Positions 36,018-45,406 of a DNA stretch of 64,000 bases are shown piece by piece; position 1 is the first letter of the stretch; each line of letters opens with the position of its first letter. Source of the stretch: Flavobacteriaceae bacterium (lineage in GTDB: Bacteria; Bacteroidota; Bacteroidia; Flavobacteriales; Flavobacteriaceae); the NCBI GenBank assembly GCA_947463515.1, contig CANHRI010000008.1, positions 1-64,000 of the forward strand. The letters run 5' to 3'. Both the position numbers and the translations under genes were made by a program. The notes under the pieces are model-generated. The model saw nothing but the letters and a program-made list of their open reading frames with translations. It searched no databases and was not told the DNA's origin.

Positions 36018-36516
36018 CAGCTTACTTTTCAATCTGGCTCGCTTTGTGTTGCTCCTTTTGGCGCAGGTTGTATTATTTAACAACATTAACTTTTTGGGGT
36101 TTATTAACCCATATCCCTATATCCTTTTTATTATTCTTTTTCCTGTAAATGGAAATAAATACGGATTGCTGGGAGCTAGTTTTCTCTTGGGCTTTCTCAT
36201 GGATTTATTTTGCAATTCGGGAGGCGTTCACACGGCTGCTTGCTTAATGTTGGCGTATATTCGACCTTCTATATTTAAGTTTTCCTTTGGTTTAAGTTAT
36301 GAATACCAAACGGTAAAACTCAACGATGTGCTCACGCCCGAACGTTTCTCGTTTTTATTGATTGCTGTGGCGGTACATCATCTGACCTTGTTCCTTATTG
36401 AGGTGTTTACTTTGGAATTCTTTTGGAGTATTTTGTTACGCACCCTTGTAAGTACTTTGTTTACCGTGATTTTGTGCATTTTGATCATTTACTTAATCAA
36501 GCCTAGTAAACGATGA
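36007..36516 (+). CDS. mreD: Rod shape-determining protein MreD
   Basis: A small polytopic inner membrane protein (169 residues, about five hydrophobic helices), third member of the MreBCD complex. The sequence is poorly conserved as usual for MreD; the call rests on hydrophobic pattern (LARFVLLLLAQVVLFNNINFL, PYPYILFIILFPVNG, LGFLMDLFCNSGGVHTAACLM) and position. It overlaps mreC by 11 bases and mrdA by 4 bases (ATGA). Confidence 0.92.
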   Translation: MNSSSLLFNLARFVLLLLAQVVLFNNINFLGFINPYPYILFIILFPVNGNKYGLLGASFLLGFLMDLFCNSGGVHTAACLMLAYIRPSIFKFSFGLSYEYQTVKLNDVLTPERFSFLLIAVAVHHLTLFLIEVFTLEFFWSILLRTLVSTLFTVILCILIIYLIKPSKR

Positions 36517-38486
36517 GAAAGGTATTACTTCCCTCTTTGGTAATCATAACGGCTTCGTTGTTATTGATTCGTATTTTCTATTTGCAAATTATTGACGATT
36601 CGTTCAAACTGAAATCAGAAAATAATGCGATAAAAATCAAATACGACTATCCCGAACGCGGTTATGTTTATGATCGAAATGGAAAACTACTGATTGCTAA
36701 TCAACCTTCGTATGACATCATGGTCGTTCCTCGAGAGGTAAAAAATATTGATACCCTTGAATTTTGCCGATTATTGGATATTGACAAAGCTTTTTTTATC
36801 AAACGTTTAGAAAAAGCCCGCGTCTACAGTCCGATGCTTCCTTCCGTTTTTTTACCACAATTGAACAAGTTGGAATACGCAGCATTTCAAGAGAAAATCC
36901 GCAAGTTCAATGGGTTTTATATTCAAAAACGCTCTATTCGCGATTACCAAGTGAGTTTTGGAGCCAATGTTTTTGGTTTTATTACCCAAGTAAACGAGGC
37001 CATCATCAAAAGCAATCCGTACTACAAACCTGGTGATTTGATTGGAAAACAAGGGATTGAACAAAGTTATGAGGAAGTACTTCGGGGACAAAAAGGGGTG
37101 AAACACATTTTACGCGACAAGTTCAATCGCGAAATCGGATCGTATAAAGAGGGAAAATACGATACGATTGCCAAACAAGGAAGTGATATTACACTTACGA
37201 TTGATGGCGATTTGCAAGAATACGGTGAGTTATTAATGACCAATAAATGGGGCGGTATCGTGGCCATTGAACCTAAGACGGGTGAAATTTTGGCCTTAGT
37301 CACTTCACCCAATTACGACCCTGCGCTTTTGGTAGGGCGTCAACGTTCGAAAAACTACAATACACTCTACCGCGATTCTATTGCTAAACCATTGTATGAC
37401 AGAGGTTTACTTGCACAATACACCCCGGGTTCTCCGTTTAAAATCTTAACCGGATTAGTCGCTCTACAAGAAGGTGTGATTAGCGACAGCACGCGTTTTG
37501 TATGTAACCACGGATTTAGTTATGCCCGCGGTCGTTTTATGCGCTGCCACTGTTCGGGTGGCCCTGTGCAACTTCATCGTGCCATCTATGAATCGTGCAA
37601 CACTTATTTTTCTAGTTCCTACATCCGATTGATCAATAAGTACAATGATCATGGCTATGGGGTTGACCTTTGGGCAAAGCATCTTCGCAGTTTTGGTTTG
37701 GGCGATTTTATGGGCTATGACTTGCCCATTGGGGTTCGCGGAAATATCCCTACTTCCAAAATATACAATCGTACCTATGCTGGATGGAAATGGGATGGAA
37801 AAACTATTGTTTCCAATGCCATTGGCCAAGGGGAGGTGTTGATGAGTCCTTTGCAATTGGCTAATTTTATGGCTACCATTGCCAATCGCGGCTATTATTA
37901 CACACCTCATATCATCAAAAAAATAAAGGGAGGTTCCATTGACCCGAAATTCCGAGAAAAGCATCAAACCACGATCGATCGCAAGTATTTTGACCCAATT
38001 ATTGAAGGGATGCATGCGGTGTATGGTCCTGGAGGTACCGCTTCAGGATTAGGAGTGGAAGGGATTGAAATTTGTGGAAAAACGGGAACTGCCGAAAACT
38101 TTATGGTGATAAACGGCAAGCGAACCAAATTACAAGACCACTCTATTTTTGTGGCTTTTGCGCCCAAAGACAACCCCAAGATCGCTATCGCTGTGTTTGT
38201 GGAAAACGGATATTGGGGAAAACGATGGGCTGGTCCGATTGCCACCTTGATGATTGAAAAATACCTTAAAGGAAAAATTACCCGAGCTGACTTTGAAAAG
38301 CGTATGCTCCAAGGTAGTTTACAAGATCAATACCAAAAATTATATCCTCAAAAGCACCAAGATAGTATTGGTATTTTAAATGCACGCGTAAAAGACAGTC
38401 TCTTTAAAGTGAAAAAGCGACAAGATTCACTCGCCGGCAAAAAACCAGAAGTCAAACCCGATACGCTACGTAAAACAGCCCCATGA
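36513..38486 (+). CDS. mrdA: Penicillin-binding protein 2 (elongation-specific transpeptidase)
   Basis: Cross-links lateral peptidoglycan in the elongasome with RodA. The 657 residues have an N-terminal membrane anchor (6-26), a pedestal domain with ERGYVYDRNGKLL, and the transpeptidase domain with the active-site tetrad S307-P-F-K310, S361-C-N363 and K523-T-G525. An insert between the first two motifs, VCNHGFSYARGRFMRCHCSGG in outline, clusters C331, H333, C345, H346 and C347; Gram-negative PBP2 enzymes are known to carry a zinc site in a comparable place. A charged C-terminal tail follows residue 620. The end overlaps rodA by 4 bases. Confidence 0.96.
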   Translation: MRKVLLPSLVIITASLLLIRIFYLQIIDDSFKLKSENNAIKIKYDYPERGYVYDRNGKLLIANQPSYDIMVVPREVKNIDTLEFCRLLDIDKAFFIKRLEKARVYSPMLPSVFLPQLNKLEYAAFQEKIRKFNGFYIQKRSIRDYQVSFGANVFGFITQVNEAIIKSNPYYKPGDLIGKQGIEQSYEEVLRGQKGVKHILRDKFNREIGSYKEGKYDTIAKQGSDITLTIDGDLQEYGELLMTNKWGGIVAIEPKTGEILALVTSPNYDPALLVGRQRSKNYNTLYRDSIAKPLYDRGLLAQYTPGSPFKILTGLVALQEGVISDSTRFVCNHGFSYARGRFMRCHCSGGPVQLHRAIYESCNTYFSSSYIRLINKYNDHGYGVDLWAKHLRSFGLGDFMGYDLPIGVRGNIPTSKIYNRTYAGWKWDGKTIVSNAIGQGEVLMSPLQLANFMATIANRGYYYTPHIIKKIKGGSIDPKFREKHQTTIDRKYFDPIIEGMHAVYGPGGTASGLGVEGIEICGKTGTAENFMVINGKRTKLQDHSIFVAFAPKDNPKIAIAVFVENGYWGKRWAGPIATLMIEKYLKGKITRADFEKRMLQGSLQDQYQKLYPQKHQDSIGILNARVKDSLFKVKKRQDSLAGKKPEVKPDTLRKTAP

Positions 38487-39748
38487 GAAACCAAAGCGTC
38501 ACCAGCAATATCGATTGGATCAGTATCGTCATCTATTTTATTTTGGTCATCTTAGGGTGGTTGAACATCTATTCGTCATCGTTGTCGGGAGCTACTGAAG
38601 ATGCGTCTATCTTTGATGTCAGCCAAATTTATGGGAAACAGTTTTTGTTTATCTTATTTTCTATCCCCATCATTTTTACGGTTTTGGCGGTAGAAGCTAA
38701 ATTCTATGAGAAGTATTCGATTATTATTTTTGCAGTTTCGCTACTATCCTTACTTGGATTATTTGCGTTTGGAAAAGTAATCGCCGGACAACGATGTTGG
38801 TATGGCATCGGTAGTTTTACCATACAACCGTCAGAATTTGCCAAAGCAGCTACTTCCTTGGCATTGGCGAAGTATTTGAGCGATGTACAAGTCAATTTGC
38901 GGGAAATGCAACGGCAATTACAAGCCTTATTTATTGTTTTTCTTCCGGTAATGTTGATCCTTCCCCAACCCGACCCTGGAAGTGCACTGATTTATTTTGT
39001 CTTCTTTTTTGTCTTGTATCGCGAAGGATTGCCGGGCTGGTATTTGGTTACTGGTTTTATTGCCATTCTATTGTTTATCCTCACTTTGGCGACGAATAAT
39101 CCCTACATCGTGATCGGACTTACTGCGTTGGCTTTGGTTGTTAATTATTACCGCAGTCGATTGGTTGACCGCAATATTTTTGCCAGTATTCTCATGTTTT
39201 TTATGGTTACGGCCTTTACGTTTTCGGTAAACTTTGTGTTTAACAATGTGTTCAAACAACACCACCGTGATCGTTTTAATATTTTATTGGGGAAAGAGGT
39301 GGACTTAAAAGGAGTGGGGTATAACACTAACCAGTCTGAAATTGCCATTGGTTCGGGGGGATGGTTTGGAAAAGGATATTTGGAAGGTACGCAAACCAAG
39401 GGGGGATTTGTCCCTGAGCAGCACACTGACTACATTTTCACCACAGTAGGGGAAGAATGGGGCTTTACAGGAAGCCTATTGGTAATCGCACTTTTTGCGG
39501 GATTAATTTTACGAATCATTTACTTGGCGGAACGGCAAAAAACAAAGTTTAGTCGGGTGTATGGCTATTGCGTGGCAGGCATCTTATTTATCCACTTTTT
39601 TGTGAATATTGCCATGGTGATTGGTGTATTTCCAACGATTGGAGTCCCATTACCCTTCTTTTCCTATGGAGGATCCGGACTCTGGGGCTTTACCATTCTA
39701 CTTTTTATCTTCCTAAAAATGGATGCCAACAAAGTCAATGAATGGTAG
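38483..39748 (+). CDS. rodA: Rod shape-determining glycosyltransferase RodA (SEDS family)
   Basis: Polymerises lipid II into glycan strands together with PBP2. The 421-residue protein has about ten membrane helices. SEDS signatures include WYGIGSFTIQPSEFAKAATSLALAKYL, LPQPDPGSALIYFVFFFVLYREG, YNTNQSEIAIGSGGWFGKGYLEGTQT in parts, VPEQHTDYIFTTVGEEWGF and the C-terminal GVPLPFFSYGGSGLWGF. It starts within the ATGA overlap with mrdA and closes the rod operon. Confidence 0.97.
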   Translation: MRNQSVTSNIDWISIVIYFILVILGWLNIYSSSLSGATEDASIFDVSQIYGKQFLFILFSIPIIFTVLAVEAKFYEKYSIIIFAVSLLSLLGLFAFGKVIAGQRCWYGIGSFTIQPSEFAKAATSLALAKYLSDVQVNLREMQRQLQALFIVFLPVMLILPQPDPGSALIYFVFFFVLYREGLPGWYLVTGFIAILLFILTLATNNPYIVIGLTALALVVNYYRSRLVDRNIFASILMFFMVTAFTFSVNFVFNNVFKQHHRDRFNILLGKEVDLKGVGYNTNQSEIAIGSGGWFGKGYLEGTQTKGGFVPEQHTDYIFTTVGEEWGFTGSLLVIALFAGLILRIIYLAERQKTKFSRVYGYCVAGILFIHFFVNIAMVIGVFPTIGVPLPFFSYGGSGLWGFTILLFIFLKMDANKVNEW

Positions 39749-39840
39749 GTATATTTAACACCATTTATCACAGTTCTTTTATAAATAGCTGTACTTTATA
39801 GGTAACTAATTAATTTACCCAACAAAAAACTCCTATTCCA

Positions 39841-40110
39841 TTGGACTTGCTTGCCATGGGTCTTATCCCTGTTCATGCGCAACAACCCCTCTCCGATTCA
39901 TTAGCGATGCGCAAGCAACAAGAAACGCTTGAAAAAGCCATGACCAAAATGGAAAAAGCACAGAAAAGGCTCAAAAAAATGCAAAAAGACTTGAATCGTG
40001 ACATCGACAAAAATCGTTTGTCAACGGAAGCTATAACCAAAACAAGAGAACAAATCCAAAAGCAGTAGGAACGCATCGCTGCGGAACAAAAAGACTTAGA
40101 AAAGATATAA
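39841..40110 (+). pseudogene. Broken small secreted coiled-coil protein gene
   Basis: An open frame with coding character reads LLAMGLIPVHAQQPLSDSL, resembling the end of a signal peptide, then a lysine/glutamine/glutamate coiled coil (TMEKAMTKMEKAQKRLKKMQ-like, to residue 75). It is stopped by TAG at 40066-40068, after which the same frame continues as another 13 codons of the same character (ERIAAEQKDLEKI) to TAA at 40108. There is no ATG before the truncated signal; the frame starts after a stop at 39811. Loss of the start and the in-frame stop both suggest decay. It could instead be a short expressed protein starting at TTG 39841. Confidence 0.5.
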
Positions 40111-40132
40111 GCCAATTTGAATAAGCCGAGAT

Positions 40133-40166
40133 AAAAAAAGTCCCGAGCTAATCGGGACTTTTTTTT
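40133..40166. terminator. Bidirectional terminator before the tail-specific protease gene end
   Basis: AAAGTCCCGA, loop GCTAA-like, TCGGGACTTT: a stem of about 9 pairs flanked by A and T tracts, ending the protease transcript and anything from the opposite side. It reaches the stop codon of the protease gene. Confidence 0.88.
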
Positions 40167-42336
40167 ATGACTTTAATAATTTCTCTTTTTTCACTTTATT
40201 GGAAACGCCTTTATTGGCTCCATTTTGCAAGTCGTCTAAGACATGAATGGCTTCCTCAATGTAAATATCTTTAGAGAGGTTTTCATGCCAACGTTCGCGT
40301 TTTTCCTTTAGCGTAATATCGGTTTTCATTTGCTCCTCTTCATTGGGCAATGACTTAAACTCGAAATTGTTTTTGTATTCAGAAATCGCTTTGAACTTTT
40401 TATTCATTTCATCCAACTGCTTTTGCTCCTGCTTGTATTTGTCGATTTGCAAACTGTAGGTGGTGATGTCGTTGCGATTATACAACCATTTTGCATTTTC
40501 ATCAATTAATTTCAATTGCGGACTAGCACTGATCCGTTTTTTACTATTGGCCAACGCAAAATCATAGTTCGGTTGGTTAGACCATGTTTTATAAGGCGCC
40601 TGATCGATTTTATCCCAAGGCATCGCATTATCGATGTCGCGTTCGCCCATTTCCAAATACGCGTATTTATCGGGCATAACCACATCACTTTTCACCCCTT
40701 CCAATTGGGTCGAACCGCCGTTAATTCGATAGAATTTTTGAGTTGTCGTTTTTAAAGCACCCAAATCGCCCACGGTACTTCCACGTACAAATTGATTCAA
40801 GTCGATTACATTTTGAACAGTTCCTTTACCATAAGTTTGCTTACTGCCTAGAATCACAGCCCGCTTATAGTCTTGCATAGCCGCAGCCAAAATCTCGGAA
40901 GCTGAGGCTGAAAACTCGTTGGTCATGATCACAAGCGGACCATCCCAAGCGACTTTAGGATTACGATCGTACAATACTTCTTTTCGGCCAGCCGCAGAAC
41001 GAACTTGTACGATAGGACCTTGATCAATAAAAAGGCCACTGATGTCGACTACCGTTTTGAGGGAACCTCCGCCATTGTCACGCACATCTACAATCAATCC
41101 TTCTACACCTGCATTTTTAAGACGCTCGACTTCAATGGCTACATCTTTGGCCGCATCACGACTGTCTTTGTTTTCAAAATCGATATAAAACTTAGGCAAG
41201 TAGATAATGCCATATTTTACCCCATTCTTCTCTACGATACTTGAACGAGCATACGTTTCTTCGATTTCAACCTCATCGCGAATAATGGAAATCACTTTTA
41301 AGGAACCGTCTTGTTTTTTTACAGTAAGTCGAACTTCAGTTCCTTTCGGGCCTTTGATTTTTTTAACCACATCGTCCAAACGCATTCCAACGACATCCAC
41401 AGGTTCGCCATTACCTTGAGCCACTTTTAGGACCACGTCACCGGCTTCCAATTCTTTACCGCGCCATGCTGGACCCCCAGAAATCAACTCTGTAATTTCA
41501 GTGTAATCGTTTTTCTTTTGCAATCGTGCTCCAATACCCTCTAATTTTCCACTCATGCTCACATCAAAGCGTTCTTTGTCTTCGGGTGCAAAATAAGAGG
41601 TGTGCGGATCAAAGCGTGTTGTAATGGCATTAATGTATACCGAAAACCAATCCGTACGGGTTAGGTCTTTGATGAAGTCAAAATTCTCATTCAACGATTT
41701 TAAGGCATTCTCACGGGTTTCTTTCTCAAGCTGTTCGTAGGTTTTTACTTCAACTTTAACCTCTTTTTTATCAGTACCTTTTTCTTGAAGTTTTTGCTTT
41801 TCAACCAACGAAGCCAACGTAGAAAGTTTAATTTGCTTACGCCAACGCTCTTTCAATTCGGCAACATTTTTGCAATAAGGCGCGTTTTCATAATCTGTAT
41901 TTATGGACTCATCCACCTTATAGTCAATGGGTTTGTCTAAAATTTCTTTGTAATAGGCACGACTCTCCTCCATACGCTGGATCAACCGATCGTAGGTCAG
42001 GTTAAAAAACGTAAGGTCACGATTGACAATTTGGTCGTCAATTTTGGTTTCATACTGAGCAAATTCGTCGATATCCGATTGCAAAAAGAAACGTTTAGAA
42101 GGATCCAAAGCTTCAATATATTCTTTGTACACTCCTTTTGAAAAGGTATCATTAATTTCTGAAGGACTGTAGTGCCCCTTTTCAATAACATAGGTTAATA
42201 ATTCAAGGAGCAATTTATCTTTTTCAGGATCACCGTCTTTAGATTTAGGCATAAAGCTCCATAACCCCACGGCTGCCACCAGCACAATAAGGATTTTTTT
42301 ATAATGTCTTTTCATAAAACTCACAATTGCATTCAT
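40165..42336 (-). CDS. Carboxy-terminal (tail-specific) processing protease, S41 family
   Basis: Periplasmic serine protease of the Tsp/Prc type. With the ATG at 42336 it is 723 residues; the ATG seven codons later (MKRHYKKIL) is equally possible. A signal-anchor (about 14-29) is followed by the N-terminal Tsp domain (LDPSKRFFL, RFDPHTSYFAP), a PDZ domain (about 265-355, GIGARLQ, SGGPAWRGKELEAGDVVLKV), and the S41 core. The catalytic dyad is S478 in NEFSASASEI and K504 in TYGKGTVQ. A C-terminal helical DUF3340-like domain completes the normal long form. It degrades or trims envelope proteins; substrates are unknown. Confidence 0.95.
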   Translation of the reverse strand: MNAIVSFMKRHYKKILIVLVAAVGLWSFMPKSKDGDPEKDKLLLELLTYVIEKGHYSPSEINDTFSKGVYKEYIEALDPSKRFFLQSDIDEFAQYETKIDDQIVNRDLTFFNLTYDRLIQRMEESRAYYKEILDKPIDYKVDESINTDYENAPYCKNVAELKERWRKQIKLSTLASLVEKQKLQEKGTDKKEVKVEVKTYEQLEKETRENALKSLNENFDFIKDLTRTDWFSVYINAITTRFDPHTSYFAPEDKERFDVSMSGKLEGIGARLQKKNDYTEITELISGGPAWRGKELEAGDVVLKVAQGNGEPVDVVGMRLDDVVKKIKGPKGTEVRLTVKKQDGSLKVISIIRDEVEIEETYARSSIVEKNGVKYGIIYLPKFYIDFENKDSRDAAKDVAIEVERLKNAGVEGLIVDVRDNGGGSLKTVVDISGLFIDQGPIVQVRSAAGRKEVLYDRNPKVAWDGPLVIMTNEFSASASEILAAAMQDYKRAVILGSKQTYGKGTVQNVIDLNQFVRGSTVGDLGALKTTTQKFYRINGGSTQLEGVKSDVVMPDKYAYLEMGERDIDNAMPWDKIDQAPYKTWSNQPNYDFALANSKKRISASPQLKLIDENAKWLYNRNDITTYSLQIDKYKQEQKQLDEMNKKFKAISEYKNNFEFKSLPNEEEQMKTDITLKEKRERWHENLSKDIYIEEAIHVLDDLQNGANKGVSNKVKKEKLLKS

Positions 42337-42457
42337 TAAGTGTTCCTAAATTATATAAAAAATCATGCCATCCCGATGGAATACCGTCTAAATTTTTGTT
42401 AAACTCAGACAACGACCCAAAGTTAGGAAAAATGTCCCCAATGAGTCCCAAAATATG

Positions 42458-42465
42458 TACTTTTG
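42458..42465 (+). promoter_or_regulatory. -7 promoter element of the surE-lpxB operon
   Basis: TACTTTTG fits the consensus, 20 bases upstream of the surE ATG. No -33 TTTG at the usual spacing. Confidence 0.6.
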
Positions 42466-42485
42466 TTACAACTTCAAATTGAATT

Positions 42486-43265
42486 ATGGAATCCAAACCT
42501 TTGATTTTAGTCACCAACGACGACGGTATTACAGCCCCGGGAATTCGAGCCCTCATTGAGGTTGTGCAAACCTTGGGTGAAGTGGTAGTCGTTGCGCCCG
42601 ACAGTCCCCAAAGTGGCATGGGTCACGCAATTACGGTGAATGACATGTTGCATGTAAAAAAAGTGAGTCCATTTGGCGCAGGCATAACGGCCTACAGTTG
42701 CTCAGGAACTCCCGTGGATTGTGTCAAAATGGGCGTACATGAATTGATCAAACGGAAGCCTGACCTTTGCGTATCGGGTATCAATCATGGTTCCAATTCA
42801 TCCATTAACGTGATTTATTCGGGAACCATGAGTGCCGCTGTTGAAGCGGGTATAGAAGGGATTCCTGCTATTGGTTTTTCGTTGCAAGATTTCAGTTGGG
42901 AAGCCAATTTTGAGCCCGCAAAAACCTACATTCGAAGCATCGTGCAACGGGTACTAGAAGAAGGATTACCTTCGGGTACCGTATTAAATGTAAACTTCCC
43001 GAATCTTCCTGCCGAGGCCATCAAAGGAATTCGTATTTGCCGACAGGCGCATGCGTATTGGCAAGAAAAATTTGATAAACGATTATCACCCTTTGGAAAG
43101 GAATACTATTGGTTGACGGGTGAATTTATTAATTTAGACAAAGGGGAAGATACCGATGAATGGGCACTTGCACAAGGGTTTGTTTCTATCGTGCCCGTTC
43201 AATTTGACCTCACGGCACATCATGCCATTCCTATTTTAAACCGTTGGAATTTCGAAAATGAATAA
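42486..43265 (+). CDS. surE: 5'/3'-nucleotidase SurE
   Basis: Metal-dependent phosphatase acting on nucleoside monophosphates, linked to stationary-phase survival. The 259 residues begin with LILVTNDDGITAPGIRAL, where NDDG binds the metal, followed by VVAPDSPQSGMGHAITV, SCSGTPVDCVKMGV, CVSGINHGSNSSINVIYSGTMSAA and NVNFPNL, all family motifs. It overlaps the small membrane protein gene by 8 bases and heads an operon with lpxB. Confidence 0.96.
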   Translation: MESKPLILVTNDDGITAPGIRALIEVVQTLGEVVVVAPDSPQSGMGHAITVNDMLHVKKVSPFGAGITAYSCSGTPVDCVKMGVHELIKRKPDLCVSGINHGSNSSINVIYSGTMSAAVEAGIEGIPAIGFSLQDFSWEANFEPAKTYIRSIVQRVLEEGLPSGTVLNVNFPNLPAEAIKGIRICRQAHAYWQEKFDKRLSPFGKEYYWLTGEFINLDKGEDTDEWALAQGFVSIVPVQFDLTAHHAIPILNRWNFENE

Positions 43266-43530
43266 GAAAGAACTAATAATAGGCTTCGCACTAGGCCTCC
43301 TTACCACCGGCGCAGGCTTGCTTTTGGTCGCGCTACTTTTTTCCTTTTTAAGTCCGAATTTTGATTGGCAATCCCTTCAAAATGGGGATTTATTGGGAAA
43401 ATACATCGCTTTGGGATCGTTATTGAATCTGCTCCCCTTTTTTATTTTCCTGTCGCGAAAAAAAGAAGCGATGGGGTACGGAATCATTATTGCCGTAGCT
43501 GTACTTACCCTTTCCACCTTATTTTTTTAA
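43258..43530 (+). CDS. Small three-helix membrane protein between surE and lpxB
   Basis: A 90-residue protein of unknown function with three predicted membrane helices: residues about 7-30 (LIIGFALGLLTTGAGLLLVALL), 48-65 (IALGSLLNLLPFFIFL) and 73-89 (YGIIIAVAVLTLSTLF). The SRKKE stretch between helices two and three should be cytoplasmic. It overlaps surE by 8 bases and is followed after 3 bases by lpxB, so it is translated with them; a role at the lipid A synthesis site is only a guess. Confidence 0.85.
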   Translation: MNKKELIIGFALGLLTTGAGLLLVALLFSFLSPNFDWQSLQNGDLLGKYIALGSLLNLLPFFIFLSRKKEAMGYGIIIAVAVLTLSTLFF

Positions 43531-43533
43531 CCC

Positions 43534-44649
43534 ATGAAATACTATATCATAGCAGGCGAAGCTTCGGGAGATTTACACGGTTCGAATGTAATGAAAGCCC
43601 TTATGAACGAGGACCCACAGGCCGAAATTCGTTTTTGGGGTGGTGACTTGATGCAGGCGGTGGGTGGCACTTTGGTCAAACACTACCGCGATTTGGCTTT
43701 TATGGGATTTGCCGAAGTGGTGATGAATTTGGGGACGATTTTAAAAAATATTCGTTTTTGCAAAAAAGACATTCAGGCTTTTCAACCCGACGTCATCTTG
43801 TTTATCGACTATCCTGGATTTAATATGCGTATTGCACAATGGGCGAAACAGCAAGGATTTCGAACCCATTACTACATTGCACCTCAAATTTGGGCGTGGA
43901 AAGAAAACCGTATCAAGGCAATCAAGCGCGATGTAGATGCGTTGTATGTTATTTTACCTTTTGAAAAAGACTATTTTGAGCAAAAACACCAGTATCCGGT
44001 TCATTTTGTAGGCCATCCGCTATTGGACGCCATTCAACAACGCACTCCTACCGATGAAAAATTGTTTAGAACCCAAGCACAACTGGACGATCGACCGATC
44101 ATCGCCTTACTGCCCGGAAGTCGCAAGCAAGAGGTTTCCAAAATGCTCGAAATCATGTTGTCGGTTGTTCCCGACTTTCCCGAATACCAATTTGTTATTG
44201 CAGGGGCTCCGAGTTTGGACTATGCTTTTTACGCCCCTTTCTTGGATTCAGAGCGGGTACGATTTGTGGCTAATCAAACCTATGACTTACTATCGTGTGC
44301 TCATGCGGCCTTGGTGACTTCGGGCACAGCAACGCTGGAAACCGCCCTTTTTAAAGTTCCCGAAATCGTATGTTACAAAGCCAATCCCATATCCTATCAA
44401 ATTGCCAAAAGAATCATCACTTTGAAATACATTTCGTTGGTCAATTTAATTATGGATCAACCTATAGTAACTGAATTGATTCAAAACGACCTCAATCGCG
44501 AGCGATTACAAGCTGAACTTACCCGAATTCTTTCGGGACCGGAGCGCGAAAAAATGGTTAAAGAGTATGTCGAATTGGAACAAAAATTAGGTGGTGGAGG
44601 CGCTAGCCAAAGAACGGCCCAGCATATTAGGAACATTTTAACAGCCTAA
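43534..44649 (+). CDS. lpxB: Lipid-A-disaccharide synthase
   Basis: Joins UDP-diacylglucosamine to lipid X to form the lipid A disaccharide at the inner face of the inner membrane. The 371 residues carry LpxB motifs: YYIIAGEASGDLHGSNVMKAL, YRDLAFMGFAEVV, FIDYPGFNMRIAQWAK, YYIAPQIWAWKENRIKAIK, VGHPLLDAI, ALLPGSRKQEV and TSGTATLETALFKVPEIVCYK. Length is normal for the family. It follows the small membrane protein after 3 bases. Confidence 0.97.
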   Translation: MKYYIIAGEASGDLHGSNVMKALMNEDPQAEIRFWGGDLMQAVGGTLVKHYRDLAFMGFAEVVMNLGTILKNIRFCKKDIQAFQPDVILFIDYPGFNMRIAQWAKQQGFRTHYYIAPQIWAWKENRIKAIKRDVDALYVILPFEKDYFEQKHQYPVHFVGHPLLDAIQQRTPTDEKLFRTQAQLDDRPIIALLPGSRKQEVSKMLEIMLSVVPDFPEYQFVIAGAPSLDYAFYAPFLDSERVRFVANQTYDLLSCAHAALVTSGTATLETALFKVPEIVCYKANPISYQIAKRIITLKYISLVNLIMDQPIVTELIQNDLNRERLQAELTRILSGPEREKMVKEYVELEQKLGGGGASQRTAQHIRNILTA

Positions 44650-44666
44650 TTTAGCTGGCTTTGTTT

Positions 44667-44674
44667 TATCTTTG
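44667..44674 (+). promoter_or_regulatory. -7 promoter element of the NlpC/P60 lipoprotein gene
   Basis: TATCTTTG fits TAnnTTTG. It overlaps an in-frame TTG at 44672, so transcription must begin after that codon and the start lies further down. Confidence 0.6.
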
Positions 44675-44683
44675 CCAAAATTT

Positions 44684-45382
44684 TTGAGTTTGCATAAAGT
44701 TTGGAATTATATCATCGTCGCACTACTTTTGGTTTCCTGTAAACCCAACCAAACGGCTATTGTAACTTCCAAAAAAGAAGCGCAAAAAAAGAAAATTTAC
44801 ACACCTTACACGCCCAAAAGTAATACCGGAGTAGCCTCAACAACTGTCAATCAAACTTCCTCATCAACACCCAAAAAAGTAAAAACAATTGCGGTGGTCA
44901 GAGAACCTGAAAGCATTTCGGAAACCAAACCCAAGAAAACGCCCTTGATTCTGGATCAAAACGACGAGGATATTGTGGTTACCAGTGATGATACACCTTA
45001 CCTCACAGAACAATTAATCAATAATGCAATGGACTTTCTGGGGACGCCTTACCGCGGTGGCGGAACAAGTCGCAACGGATTTGATTGCAGTGGTTTAATG
45101 TTTACTACCTTTAAAACATTTGATATTATTCTCCCGCGCAGTTCACACGAGATGGCTCGTATCGGTAGGGTGTTGGATCGAAATGAATACCGCCGTGGGG
45201 ATTTGATTTTTTTCCGAACGAATGGACGCCGTACCATAAATCATGTGGGAATGATTACGGAAGTATCGGCAGATGAAATAAAATTTGTACATTCGTCAAC
45301 ACAGTTAGGCGTTGTTGTCTCCTCCACTAAAGAGCCTTACTACCAACGAACTTTTGCACAGGTGAATAGGGTTATCGAGTAA
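44684..45382 (+). CDS. NlpC/P60 family lipoprotein endopeptidase
   Basis: Predicted cell-wall endopeptidase anchored as a lipoprotein. There is no ATG before the signal; the TTG codons at 44684 and 44690 are the candidates that lie after the promoter, giving about 232 residues. The signal WNYIIVALLLVSC ends in a lipobox cysteine. A long Lys/Thr/Ser-rich linker (about 20-105) precedes the NlpC/P60 domain: FLGTPYRGGGTSRNGFDCSG with the catalytic cysteine, the histidine in RRTINHVGMI, and KFVHSSTQLGVV with the third residue. It lies between lpxB and comEC; the cut bond in peptidoglycan peptides is not determined. Confidence 0.9.
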   Translation: MSLHKVWNYIIVALLLVSCKPNQTAIVTSKKEAQKKKIYTPYTPKSNTGVASTTVNQTSSSTPKKVKTIAVVREPESISETKPKKTPLILDQNDEDIVVTSDDTPYLTEQLINNAMDFLGTPYRGGGTSRNGFDCSGLMFTTFKTFDIILPRSSHEMARIGRVLDRNEYRRGDLIFFRTNGRRTINHVGMITEVSADEIKFVHSSTQLGVVVSSTKEPYYQRTFAQVNRVIE

Positions 45383-45406
45383 ATCGTAACATCTAAACGC
45401 CGGAAT

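Noticed and set aside
37464-38015. A 183-codon minus-strand frame inside mrdA
   Set aside because: mrdA carries all three penicillin-binding motifs over the same bases; the antisense frame is a mirror of it.
39841-40068. Treating the 75-codon coiled-coil frame as an ordinary intact gene
   Set aside because: It lacks an ATG and a full signal sequence and has an in-frame stop followed by more sequence of the same kind, so I list it as a likely pseudogene.
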